A stretch of 64,000 nt of DNA, taken from assembly GCA_036873135.1 (NCBI GenBank), contig JAPTYO010000011.1, positions 8,795,071-8,859,070 of the forward strand, read 5' to 3'. Positions 23,330-34,720 of the stretch are shown in pieces. The stretch comes from Clarkia xantiana subsp. parviflora (lineage: Eukaryota > Streptophyta > Magnoliopsida > Myrtales > Onagraceae). Both the position numbers and the translations under genes were made by a program. How positions within the stretch are numbered: position 1 is the stretch's first letter; each line of letters starts with the position of its first letter. The notes under the pieces were generated by a model that ran no database searches, was not told the DNA's origin, and worked only from the letters and a program-made list of their open reading frames with translations.

Positions 23330-24448
23330 GGCGTATAATCTGTGATAACATTTTGATAATTGAAAGTTACACTTTTTATAAATGAAATAATTACAATTTG
23401 AGTTTATGATTCATCGACGTCATAATGTTTGAATACATCAGATTTTACGGTCTATAAACTAAGTCGTAGGAGGACGCATTATCCTGCATAAATTATGTCG
23501 AATGTGGGCCTTGCCTTATAACACGGGCACGGTCGTCTTGTAGGAGAGGGGGACCTCTGCCGAAGCAAGACTGGCTAAGAACCAGTTGGGAAACTTGGTT
23601 ACGCAAAACGATCATTTGGTTTCGGAGTAACACGACATGATCTTCATTTTGCACTTCGTCGGTGATGAACTATGTTCGTCATTAACCACATTCAAGGCCA
23701 GATGAAAGTATGCGATAACATCATTGACATATCCCACGCCTGACGTTGTTCGGGTATGCTATCGACGAGTGCTTCATACTACGCGTTCCATGTTCGACCA
23801 CGGGGTCATGCTCGGTTGTGCTAAGAAGAATCCTCATGATTCGGATGGGCGCAAACTTCTTCACCTCGAGCGTGTGATTGATCCCGGGAGCCTTATGAAG
23901 AGGCATCTGAAGTATCCTCATGGACTCATAACTCATATTCTAAGGTCAGGCTCAATGTTCTCTTCCAGCGTATGAGTGCAGTGCTAAAGAAAAATGTCAA
24001 GTTACCACGTCTTTGGAACCCGGTTGGGTTTGACTAAGAGTATGAGCAATGGGGATGGTCAAGTTCACATGTAATTCACCGACTCTTGTATTTACTAGGT
24101 GGCCACCAACCAGACTTTAGTTGAAGGTTGTGAATACTTGTACGGATGCCCTGGAGAAGTATTCCTATGTGGAAACTGGGCAATAAGAGAATTATCAGTT
24201 GACCTAAGATACAACGCGATACAAATTGATGTTTTTAACAGGTTGATTTGAGACAGGGAATCAACATTCCGCGGGCGCTACAACACTCCTAACAGATGAG
24301 TAGCACGATGCCCGTCGTATCATCCGGTCACACGGCAAACCTCGTATGAACTATTCGGAAGCATGGACAAGATCAGAATAGTGAAATGTTGATGCGATTT
24401 GGACAACAATACATTAACAGGCACCCTCCCATTCCGGCAAGTGGGAGC
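23330..24448 (+). other. copia 3' non-coding region with polypurine tract
   Basis: About 1.1 kb without a credible frame lies between the RNase H stop and the 3' LTR. It ends in AAGTGGGAGC (24439-24448), the usual copia polypurine tract directly before the LTR. Such a long 3' segment is unusual and may contain inserted sequence. Confidence 0.6.
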
Positions 24449-25052
24449 TGTTAGCATATGGTGATTGGGCGCCGTAAATGGAAGCCCATTAATATGTATA
24501 TGTTACCTAAGAAATTGGGTAAATGTCACATTAGGGAAATTGGGCTTGACCCAAATCCCAATTGACATGAGAGGCCCAAAATTGGGTCTCCCTTACACAT
24601 ATAGGCCGACTGAACTTAACAAGGGGCAAAGTGGACTTTTGTCCACTTTGCTCCTCCTATAAATAAGGGGTGTTAGAGTTTTTATTAAGGTAATTCACAA
24701 TTCCTCATAAGTGGTGATTTGAGAGAAAAACCCTCATCCCTAAAAAGACTAGTTCGGCCGAACCCACCAAGACACCAAGGGTGTGCCAATTTGCTTCAAG
24801 CAAACACTCCGGAGATCCGTCCCTGCTAAGAATCGATCAGAGCCTTTGCTGTAGAGCTAATACCGCGTAAGGCTTCCTTAAAAAGAACCTCTACGAGTTC
24901 TGTCTGGTCTTGTGGATCGTGAACTCGCTCAGCAAGATCCTTGGGACTACGGAAAAGGTTTAAGGTATGTGCACATCTTCCGCTGCGTAATTCTTATTAC
25001 AAGCATGTACATGTGTTTATGTTTCTGTAGTAATCTGCCTCGTAATCCAACA
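24449..25052 (+). repeat. Ty1/copia 3' LTR
   Basis: It starts TGTTAGCATATGG and ends CGTAATCCAACA, about 604 bp, with CTATAAATAAGG near 24657 as a likely TATA box. It is the plus-strand counterpart of 20087-20685. Confidence 0.9.
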
Positions 25053-25059
25053 ATAAATA

Positions 25060-26064
25060 GGCCCAAGATGTCCAAATGAAGCCGGAGGTAAGGAGGCCAG
25101 TGAAGGGTGTTGGAAATTTAGTCCCATGTCGCCGGACATTGCCGACAAGGTGATGTTTTGTACAAAAGCTGAGATATCCGGTACCGCATCCCCCAAACAT
25201 TTGCTGATTATTGGAGAAAGTGAATTGAAGGCCTGTAGAGACCAAGTTCCCATCCATAAAAGTTTCCATCAACGGAACATATGCCTCCTCCGATGCAGCC
25301 ATCAGAGCATCTGAAGGAGAACCCACCTCTGGTTGAACTGTTTCTGCCTCATATCCCTCTCTACCATAACGATGCAAAGAAGTCCCTCCCGGCAAATTCC
25401 ATTCCTCATTTTCAAACCAAGTCATCTAAATACATGGAATACCATCCCCTTTGTTCTTGATTGAAAAGATCGACTTACAATTTTCACGGATGGAACGAAC
25501 ATTGGGGTGACTATCCAGACGATCCAACATTTCATTGATTTGTTGAGTGAAAACCCTCTCCGATGTGTTGCACTGATCTTGGTGATTACCGAAACGCCCA
25601 CAACGCTTGCATGGCATACCATGGCGATAAGTGATCAAAGCTTTGAAAGCTTGATCACCTTCTTGTAACCATATCCCAGGTACAACCGACTTTTCCAGGT
25701 CAAACAAAACCCTAGCACGCAGGTAAGCAACCTCCAGTCCTTTTGATTCGTCAAGCTCCATAAAGACCACTTCACCAACTACAGATATCACTTCCATAAT
25801 AAATTGGCGTCGCATCATTGAAAGGGGTACCTTTCTCAGTTCCAACTAGATCGGGACCCTCTTTAAGGAGATAGGGGTTGGAAGAACACCATCAGGGCAA
25901 GGAAAAAGAACTAGAAGAGCCCCCCCCCCCCCCCCCCCCCCAACATAGAATGGACTATTCAAGTATACCTCCCTCAGATCGATGTCGGAGTTAAAGATAA
26001 GGACCCACCATCCATCGTCTCGCCGGATTTTTTTAACTTCTCTGATTCTCCATTGCTCCTCCAC
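25060..26064 (-). pseudogene. decayed zinc-knuckle (DUF4283-like) protein, probably LINE ORF1 remnant
   Basis: Minus-strand pieces 25846-26064 and 25426-25845 read on from one another across a TAG stop. The second carries RHGMPCKRCGRFGNHQDQC, a CCHC knuckle of the zf-CCHC_4 kind, preceded by text like the DUF4283/linker region (LFDLEKSVVPGIWL). In plants this pairing is typical of LINE ORF1 and derived genes. A third piece, 24997-25425, continues the reading but is cut by the copia LTR at 25052. A stop, a poly-G-coded glycine run and the LTR boundary all indicate loss of function. Confidence 0.6.
25920..25941. repeat. 22-base poly-C tract
   Basis: Twenty-two consecutive C residues (poly-G on the minus strand) sit inside the decayed ORF, where they encode glycine. 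Confidence 0.95.
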
Positions 26065-26109
26065 CAGATTTTCAACTAGATCCTTCCTCTCCTTCTTTAC
26101 CGCAAAGAA

Positions 26110-26935
26110 ACGACTAATTAGGATTTTAGCTCAATCCATAATCATATGCATGAGAGAGTAGGACACCGAAGCAAGAATAAAATGTTCTCTTTCTCTTTTT
26201 GTCTCAGTGAGTATAAATGCTAGTAATTGCAAGAATGAAGACAACTTTAAGGACAAAGGAAGAACTATATGTAAACTTGGAAGAAGATGAAGCCAACTGT
26301 CAAAGAAAATCCACCAAACAAAGACGCAAGCCATCCAAATAGTCGCCACGCGAGAGAAAATCCAGATCGTGGAAGGAGGCTAGATCGGTTGTTTGTGCAA
26401 AAAAGAATGTGCAGAAGCGTGGTTGGCCGGAGCAGGCGGTGGCCAACCGGAGCACGTCCAAGTGGCAGAAAAAGAAGAAAACTTTTCCTTCATATCCCTT
26501 TAGCATGATTGAGAAGAGAGATAGCCAGAAAATAAAAAAAACTTGCACCCAATAAGAAAAACGAAGTCGTTTCCATCGACAGGGCCAAAGCTAAACTGGG
26601 ATAATTCGGAAATAGAACAAATAGTCACAGCAGTGACATCAACAAAACTAGAGAGGAAACCTTACTAGAGAGGAAACTTTTAAAATGTACATCATTAAAT
26701 AATTAATAATATTTATAACATTATTTCAACTTATTTTATTTTCATTATGTATATCTTTACATCTATCCAAACAAGGAGATAGATAATTTTGCCCAAACAA
26801 AGAAAGAATGAATATATTGGTGCAGAAGTGAAAAATAGGTGTCAATTCTAAATGTGGCAAAGAAAAGGTATCAATTTCGATGGCCAGATAAGTAAGGGTA
26901 TAAATCTGATTGACCTCCTCGAAACCAAAATCTCC
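26110..26935. other. intergenic, no gene seen
   Basis: Short open frames at 26131-26548 have no recognisable product. The sequence becomes AT-rich towards 26800 and leads into the promoter of the KH-domain gene. Confidence 0.5.
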
Positions 26936-26942
26936 TCATCAG

Positions 26943-26950
26943 GTATATAA
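26943..26950 (+). promoter_or_regulatory. TATA box candidate of the KH-domain gene
   Basis: TATATAAG lies about 100 bp upstream of the ATG at 27044, followed by a pyrimidine-rich leader with CTCTCGTCC. The position fits a plant TATA box with a short 5' UTR. Confidence 0.55.
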
Positions 26951-27043
26951 GCGTCTGCGTCTCTCGTCCTTCTTGCCCCCACATACATCAGCTTCCGTAG
27001 TCCTAATCTCTCTGTTTAGGGTTTCTTCTCTGCTCCTTCATCG

Positions 27044-30000
27044 ATGGCAGAAGAAGTACAGTACTCGTCAGATGGCGGATTTAACAAGCGCAAGTACGAG
27101 GAAGAGACCGCGCCTCCTAGTACGCGGAGGCCAACTGGATTCTCGGGCCCGGTATCCTCTACTACGCCGGACGGCGGCCAGGTCCCGCACTCATACAACA
27201 GTGTTCCGCCCCCAGATGCCAACGACGTTTTCCAGAGTGCCAAGCAGAAGGCTCAGGAGATCGCATCGCGGCTCCTGCTCAACGCTAATCTAGGTGCCGG
27301 TGGTGGAGCCGGAGTGACGGCTGCAGCTGGAGGCTATGATGCCAAGCGTGTGCGTGTGGACAATGGAAGTAGCTTCGATTCTTCTATTAGAGGTACTTTC
27401 ATCCTCAAGGCAAATCAAACTACAGAACCTTTGTCTGAGTATTACTGATGATTAGTTACGTTCTCTCCGTCTATGTGAATGATCTATTGTGGAGGCTATG
27501 TGTTGCTGCATTGATCTATCTTAACTTGTTCTTTGCACTATTCGGAATTGCTGCTTGGTTGGTTATCGTTTTAGATTTTTCATATTGCTTAATAAGTGGC
27601 TACTCTTTGGTGCAGGTGGATCGCCGGCAATGCATTCAGCACCATCTGCCATTCCTGCCTATAATTTTTCGCAGAACGCTAGCAAGAAGATCGATATCCC
27701 CAGTGGCAGGGTTGGTGTTATTATTGGGAAGGCCGGAGATACTATCAAGTATCTTCAGCTCCAATCTGGGGCAAAAATTCAAGTTACTCGAGATATGGAT
27801 GCAGATCCGAATGCTTCTACAAGAGCAGTAGATATAGTGGGTACTAATGAGCAAATCGCCAGGGCTGAGCAGTTGATTAGTGATGTCCTTGCTGAGGTAA
27901 TGCTTAGTATTCTAAATTGTTTCTTATTGATATTTATATTGACATCAGAAATCCTTAAGTAGAGTAGGTGATTTGGCTCTGTTAGCTTACAGGATTTTTT
28001 TTGTTTCTGATACATTTATCTATTTACGATTTTTGCATATCAGGCTGAAGCCGGAGGTTCTGGAATAGTTTCTCAAAGGGTTAGTAGGCAGACTGGTTCT
28101 GAGCAGTTTATAATGAAAGTCCCGAATAATAAGGTATGTAGAGTTCTATACCTATCTGGAATTTACTGCCGGGGTTTGCCTGTCATCTGATATCCTGCTT
28201 CAGGTTGGATTAGTGATTGGAAAGGGAGGTGAGACAATAAAAAGTATGCAAGCTACAACCGGTGCTCGTATTCAGGTATAGATTCTAATCCTTTGTTGAG
28301 GCCGAAATTGCTCCTGTTGCAAACAAGTCCTCAACTGCATTTGTTAAGACTATACAGTATGACACATAAGTTACATTTTTCATTTTTTTTTTCAATATCA
28401 CAAATCAATGGATGCTGACATCTATATATAAATTGGGTTTGACTATCGAGTTAATTTAAACTCGATTCATTAGCAGCTAGATCATGCACATTGAAACCTG
28501 TGTAAGAAACATTTTCTCCCTCTCCTGAAATTTGATTCATTCTCTTTCCCGATCTGGCGGCTGATAAATCGAGCTGAAATAAACTTGACTTCATTTTAGC
28601 CAACCCCTTGTAAATTTGTGCTTATGATTGAATGTCTAATAGCTAAATTGAGACCTATACTAGTACTTTCTTGTTTATGCTAAGGTATTACATGGAATTG
28701 TTTGTGATTTCAACTCTGAGTTGAGTTTAAATTGTGTTGATATACACTGTTCAGGTTATCCCTTTACGTCTACCTCCTGGTGATACATCAACAGAAAGGA
28801 ATGTGCACATTGATGGTACCCCAGAACAGGTTGAGGCAGCAAAACAGTTAGTCCTGGAAGTTACTAGTGAGGTATGTTGGATTTATAATAGTTGTCGTGG
28901 AAGATTCTATCACATTGTGCTTGTGTTTTACCTAAAAATATGTAGAATAGTTTTTTTAAACGTACAGTCTGTTGTTTACATTTGGACTAACTTCTGCAGC
29001 TTAAAAAGTATAAATTTTGTTCATTAATACCTGGTAAAAATAAGTATTCAACTTGTTTCTATGCCACTTGAAAAAGTAGAAGCTTCATGCTGTAATTATT
29101 TGGAAGAAAAGGAAGACTGTTGTCTTAATGTGCTCTGTTATTTTATTTCTTATTCCCTCTTGTGGAATCTGTGATTCTGATATTTTTTGGACATCTTCTA
29201 TTTCAAGTTAATGAGATATCAGATCTTTTGCATCTGCTGTGTCTTCTGTTCATTAAAAATGAACTGATTTGGATTATTGAAATAGTGATACTTCTTATCA
29301 TTCTACATAAAGTTAAAAAGAATTTGCTCATCATACCATATTCTTTGCGTGAGTTGAAATTCGACCACTGGATATAGTGGTTATTTACCAATCAAGTATA
29401 TATGGAGGTGATTATTATTGGTTTACTCTGCCAGTACAAGTTATTTTGGAAGATCAATCAGTTGGCAGTCTTTCAGTTGTCCTCATACTGATGATCTACA
29501 GAACTCAAGAAATCTGCATCAGGTCTTCGATACATCTAAGTGCAACATTTTGGAATTTAAGTTATTCCCTATATGTTAAATCCTTTCAGGTCTAGCTCGG
29601 TTGAAATGGTTCTCCGTTAACATATATTTTGCCCAAAGATTATACCTGTGCTTGCTGGTCTGCTTCAGGATATATTGTGGAATCCTTTGAATATGATTGA
29701 TTACCACTATGGTCTATACTAACCCGGTATATATAGAAGTTTTGTGGGTATTTAATCTCTCTAGTACTCCTTAAATTGCCTTATGCACCTATGATTATCC
29801 CTCTGTGCCTAAATATTTTACAATATGTATTTCGATTACTGGATAGCATATATTATGGGTGTAAGATGAGAAACATTGCATAGATATCTTGCCTTTTTGT
29901 TTGTACACATCCACACCGTTATAGGACAGAGGAATGGGCCTCGCTGGAGTAATCCCGGTAATTACAACAACCATTACGGTATGTCCGTGTCTGCCCCGCT

Positions 30001-31081
30001 CTTGTTTTAGGTGTGATATACATCTATATACTATCTTTCTTGGGTAAAATCTCCACAATATTCCAATCTCATAAACTACTGCCTATCGTTTATACATAAT
30101 CCTTCTCTACAATGACTGCTACATGTCATACATCTGTTATTATTGTCTGTGATGGTTTGCTCTTCTTCTTCCATGTTCCGAAAGAATTAGGTTTATACAA
30201 GAAAATGTTTTCTGCAGAACCGAATGAGAAACTCGATGGGTGGAGGTGGCTACCAAGCAAGACCTCAACAGAGCTGGGGGGCAGCGCCACAGATGCAGCA
30301 AGCAGCAGGATATGGCTACGGTGCATACTCGGGAGCCCCACAATACATGTCTCAACCCCAATACGGAGGTTACCCTCCACAAGCAGCAGCTGCCAACTGG
30401 GACCAAACATCTCAGCAGGGAGGAGGAAGCTATGATTATTACAACCAACAATCTCAGCAGGTCCCTTCTCAGCAGCAAACCCCTTCCAGTCAAGGCGACC
30501 CTTCAGGAGGAGGAGGGTACAACTACCCTAACCAACAAACTCAAGCTTCCTCCTATCCCCAACAGCAGCAGGGGTATGGACAAGATGGCTATGGTGGATA
30601 CCATGCCCCTCAATCAGGTTACACTCAGCAGCAGCAGGCTCAGTATGATCAGCAGCAACAACAGGGTGGCTATGGCAGCACAACAACAGAAGGGGGTCAT
30701 GCTGCATCTAACTATGGAGCTCAAGGGGACTCCAATCAGGGGCAGCAATCTGTTACTCAACCTGGATACGACTATTCTCAAGCAGGGTATGGTAACCCCC
30801 CACCAACGACAAACCCATCAGCAGCAGCAGCTGCATATGGGCAGTCTCAGCCTCCTAGCTCCGGCTATGGAGCACCTTCTTATGGAGGCCCACCACCAGC
30901 CGGTGGTGGCTATGGACAACAGCAGGCACCTGCTTATGGTGGCAATGGATATTCACAGCCGCCTCCTCCTGCTTACTCTGCTGATGGAAGTGGCGGTGGC
31001 GGGGCCCATGCTGGGGCAGTGCCTCCAGCTTCGTCTCAGGCGGCTGCCGGTGCTGCTGCTGCCTCGCCGTCAAAAAAATGA
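27044..31081 (+). CDS. KH-domain RNA-binding protein, far-upstream-element-binding-protein-like (about 590 aa)
   Basis: It probably binds single-stranded RNA or DNA in the nucleus, as other FUBP/KSRP-like plant KH proteins do (family inference). Exons: 27044-27392, 27616-27896, 28044-28133, 28204-28275, 28755-28871 and 30218-31081, in phase throughout. The N-terminus carries basic KRK and KRVR motifs. KH1 is inside exon 2 with its GxxG loop in GVIIGKAGDTIK; KH2 is split over exons 3-5 with GLVIGKGGETIK. The last exon encodes a 288-residue low-complexity tail rich in Gly, Gln, Tyr, Ser and Pro, with many GYG and QQQ runs, a prion-like composition often linked to condensates. It ends SPSKK. A possible 54-nt cassette exon lies in the last intron. 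Arabidopsis relatives have the same order of N-terminus, two KH domains and GY/Q-rich tail. Confidence 0.92.
29925..29978 (+). other. possible 54-nt cassette exon of the KH-domain gene
   Basis: The segment is bounded by ATAG on the left and GGTATGT on the right. It keeps the reading frame (18 codons) if included from 29925. A more natural-looking peptide (RNGPRWSNPGNYNNHY) appears if the acceptor is the CAG at 29927-29929, but that 49-nt version shifts the frame of the last exon. Homologues usually join exon 5 straight to NRMRN, so the main transcript probably skips it. Confidence 0.35.
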
Positions 31082-31084
31082 GTA

Positions 31085-31722
31085 AGTTGCTTTGATATTG
31101 TTACTGCATGATGAAAGAGCTAGCTAGGGTTTAGGTATATGTAGTAGTATTATTAGTTATAAAAGGGAAGGGGTTTGTAGTTAAGATTGGACATGGTACC
31201 ACAACATTGGTGAGTTACTACTGTTTACTGTTTTTGGTAATAATTGGTATTGTGAACGAAGAGCTACTTTTTCTCACTGCATATCATGAATTTTGAACGT
31301 GTTTCTTGTCTACTATAATAATATACATTATGTCTGGGATTATTGATAAGTTGGAACTTGCTCATAGTCTTGTTGGTTGTAATACCTTCTATTCAACTAG
31401 GGATATAGTGTATAACTGTGGATATTTGAGGATTTTGATTGAAGGGAAATGATTGAGGATATTCTGTGCACAGTGAATTTTAAAAAAAAAAAATACAAAA
31501 ATGATGCTATGAGGATTGGTCATATTGGTTTGTTTCATCATATATATAGTTTTTTATTATAAGATTGCTTCGAGTCAGAGCATTAAAAGTTCAAGCATTT
31601 TGAATGTGGTGTTTCCAGCAGAATTTGAATTTTGGTTCGTTCACTCGCTTTGACTAACTTGGATTTTGTTATTACCCTATATTATATATGGTTGGTTGGC
31701 ATAGTTGGGTTCTTCTCATAGC
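31085..31722. other. 3' UTR and spacer after the KH-domain gene
   Basis: No open frame was seen. The sequence is T-rich, with several AATAAT-type motifs near 31315-31330 that could serve polyadenylation. Confidence 0.5.
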
Positions 31723-31730
31723 TTTTAAAA

Positions 31731-32280
31731 GGGATTAAGTACCTTCATACCATTTATTTGCACATAATCCACTTTTGGTACCACTTCTATATTTTTTGTA
31801 TACTTTTGGTACCAATGTTTTCAACTTTGTATCCTTTTGGTACCACCGTTAACTTTCCGTCCAAATTGGCCGTTAAGTGGCATGTGCCATGCACGGGACC
31901 TCCCTAAACTTTTGAATTTGTTTCAATTTAGTCCATCTAATGCATCCCTAACTTTTAATTTGTTCAATTTAGCCATAAAATTTCCAAATCGAACCCTTGA
32001 CCCAAATTGACCTAGCCGGATTTGGAAATTTTATGGCTAAATTGAACAAATTAAAAGTTAAGGATGCATTAAATGGACTTAATTGAAACAAATTCAAAAG
32101 TTTAGGGCGGTCACGTGCATGGCACATGCCACTTAACGGCCAATTTGGACGGAAAGTTAACGGTGGTACCAAAAGGATTTAAAGTTGAAAACATTGGTAC
32201 CAAAAGTATACAAAAAAATAGAAGTGGTATTAAAAGTGGATTCTGTGCAAAAAAGTGGTATGAAAAGGTACTTAATACCC
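31731..32280. mobile_element. 550-bp near-perfect foldback element
   Basis: The two halves are inverted copies for about 260 bp each, with a short loop around 32010 (CTTGACCCAAATTGACC). The ends are GGGATTAAGTACC and GGTACTTAATACCC. TTTTAAAA flanks both sides (31723-31730 and 32281-32288). There is no coding content. An 8- or 9-bp duplication fits a hAT or Mutator-type element. Confidence 0.85.
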
Positions 32281-32582
32281 TTTTAAAACGACACTGGAGG
32301 TGGAGTTAATTTGTCCGGAGCATCTCGAGACTCCACTAGTCTATCTGTGGCGTAATCCCTCCTCATAATTAGTTCCTATGCTAACTTTTATTGGTCTCAA
32401 CTCGTAACCATAGAAGAATTGAGTTTTATTTATGCTTTCAACGTTGTCTTTAGAAACGAAATAAAATAATAAGATTCGGAAATTCTAAGACCAATACCAT
32501 GATAATTTGGCAGCCGTCTCTGGATAATGATACCTTATCTGAAAAAGAATCCGCCTCATTCCAAGATAAAAGCTAACTCTAA

Positions 32583-33392
32583 GGGGCGTTTGGGTGGACG
32601 TAATGTGAGATTACTTGAAATGTGAGATTACAAATAATGTGAGTTGCGTAATGTAATGTCAGATTACAGTGTTTGGTTGTGCTGTAATATCAAGTGTAAT
32701 GTTATATTACAGTGTTTGGTATGTTGTAATGTGCATTATAATGTAACTTTATTGTTATTATATTAATATATGAGAGTATATTATATATTAATATGATAAG
32801 ATTTAAAAGAATATATATTTCGACAATAATTAACTTTTTAAACTTTCTGTTTTGTAGTTAATACTATAATCATTTATAAACTTCAAAAACTAAATATTTA
32901 AACTCAATACGCATAACTTTTAAAATTCTGTTAACTAAAACATTTTCTATAATTTTATAAGATAATTTTTACAAAAAAGACTCACTCATTTTATACAAAC
33001 ATCATATGCATTATTTATGAATTAGATTAAAAGTAAAAATATATTATTATTATTAGTATTATCATAATAGATAATATAAAGTATTTATTTATTAAATAAA
33101 TAATAATAAAATAATAACACTCTGTAATGTTGGACGTAATCTCACATTACATCCGTTTTTTGATGTAATATTACATTACGTTGAATGTAGTTTGGACGTA
33201 ATCTCACATAACATTCGTTTTTAGATGTAATATTATATTATGTTGAATGTAGTTTGGACGTAATCTCATATTACAGTAGATATTACATTACAATGCACAT
33301 TACGTTGTTTGACAAACCAAACAACGTAATGTGGATGTAATGTGAGACGAACGTGTGATTACATCCCACATTACATCCATCCAAACACCCCC
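32583..33392. mobile_element. Tourist-like MITE, copy 1 of an adjacent pair
   Basis: Ends GGGGCGTTTGGGTGGACG and ATCCATCCAAACACCCC are inverted repeats, flanked by TAA at 32580-32582 and 33393-33395. Inside are repeated GTAATGTGAGATTAC and TGGACGTAATCTCAC motifs. Confidence 0.85.
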
Positions 33393-33395
33393 TAA

Positions 33396-34717
33396 GGGGT
33401 GCGTTTGGATGGACGTAATATGAGATTACTTGAAATGTGATATTACAAGTAATGTGAGATACATAATGTAATGTTAGATTGCAGTGTTTGATTGTGATGT
33501 AGTGTGGAATGTAATGTGAGAATACATTGTTTGGTATATGTTGTAATGTGCATTGTAATGTGACTTTATTATTATTATATTAATCTATATGAGTATATAT
33601 TATATCTTAATATGATAAGATTTAAAATAATATTTATTTTGACAAAAACTAATTTTTTAAAGATTATGTGTGTAGTTACTATAGTGATTTATGATTTTTA
33701 AAGACTAAATATTTATCTCAATATGAACAAATACTAAAATTCTATTAATTAAAATATTATATATAGTTTTATAAGATAATTGTCATAAAAAAACGCAAAA
33801 AAAAAAAAAAAATTATTCAGTTTATACGAACATCATGTGCATTATTTATTATAATAATGAGTAATGAAGTATATAAAAAAAACTAATAATAATAATAATA
33901 TTATTATTATAATAAATTATAAAGATAATACAAAATATTTTATCTATTTAATAAATAATATGGTTAATAACTAAAAAAACTGTCCAAGGTTTACCCTATG
34001 TTAAAATTAGGTGTCTGAAGTTTGAAATGTTAAAATGGACTGTCCCAAGTTTCATTTTTGTTGAAATTTGGTGTATCGGTGTGATTACTTTAGAGAAGTC
34101 AATTCCGACGAAACCGTCTGTCAAATTCGAGCTCTCATACACACTCCATTTTCGTCATCTTGCCGGGACCGTCAGCTAAAACGTTGGTCACATCCGGGCA
34201 AGTAAATCTCGCTCCATTGTTCTTGGAAAATGGCTCTACACCACTCTTCTAGAAACTTTTTTTTAAATGTTCAATTTTTAGGTGAAATTTGACGATTTTG
34301 TGAAAAGTAAAGAGTGATGGATTATGAGTGGGTTGGTGGGTTGATGAAAATGATAGAATGAAGATGAAAAAACGCACAGCGACACCAAATTTCAACAAAA
34401 ATGAAACTTGGGACAGTCCATTTTAACATTTCAAACTTCAGACACCTAATTTTAACATAGGATAAACCTTGGACAGTTTTTTAGTTATTAACCCTAAATA
34501 ATAATAAAATAATAACAATCCGTAATGTTGGACATAATCTCAAATTACATCTGTTTTTTGATGTAATCTCACATTACGTTGAATGTAGTTTAGACGTAAT
34601 CTCAAATTACGATGCACATTACATTACAATGCATATTACGTCGTTTGACAAAAAAAAAAAAAGTAATATGGATGTAATGTGAAATTACATCACACATTAT
34701 ATCCATCCAAACACCCC
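33396..34717. mobile_element. Tourist-like MITE, copy 2, with a nested Mutator-like MITE
   Basis: It starts GGGGTGCGTTTGGATGGACG directly after the TAA that ends copy 1 and closes with CCATCCAAACACCCC before TAA at 34718-34720. The element at 33961-34494 interrupts it. Without the insert it is about 780 bp, like copy 1. Confidence 0.85.
33961..34494. mobile_element. Mutator-like MITE with GGTTAATAAC ends, 9-bp target duplication
   Basis: The outer 130 bp or so at each end are almost perfect inverted repeats (GGTTAATAACTAAAAAA and its complement). TAAATAATA occurs on both sides (33952-33960 and 34495-34503), a perfect 9-bp duplication as made by Mutator-family transposases. It lies inside the Tourist-like copy 2. 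Confidence 0.88.
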
Positions 34718-34720
34718 TAA

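Noticed and set aside
26131..26548. Short ORFs ahead of the KH-domain gene
   Set aside because: No homology-like motifs, no splice context, low-complexity hydrophobic text.
30126..31085. Long frames overlapping the last KH-gene exon on both strands
   Set aside because: They arise from the repetitive Gln/Gly codons of the real frame.
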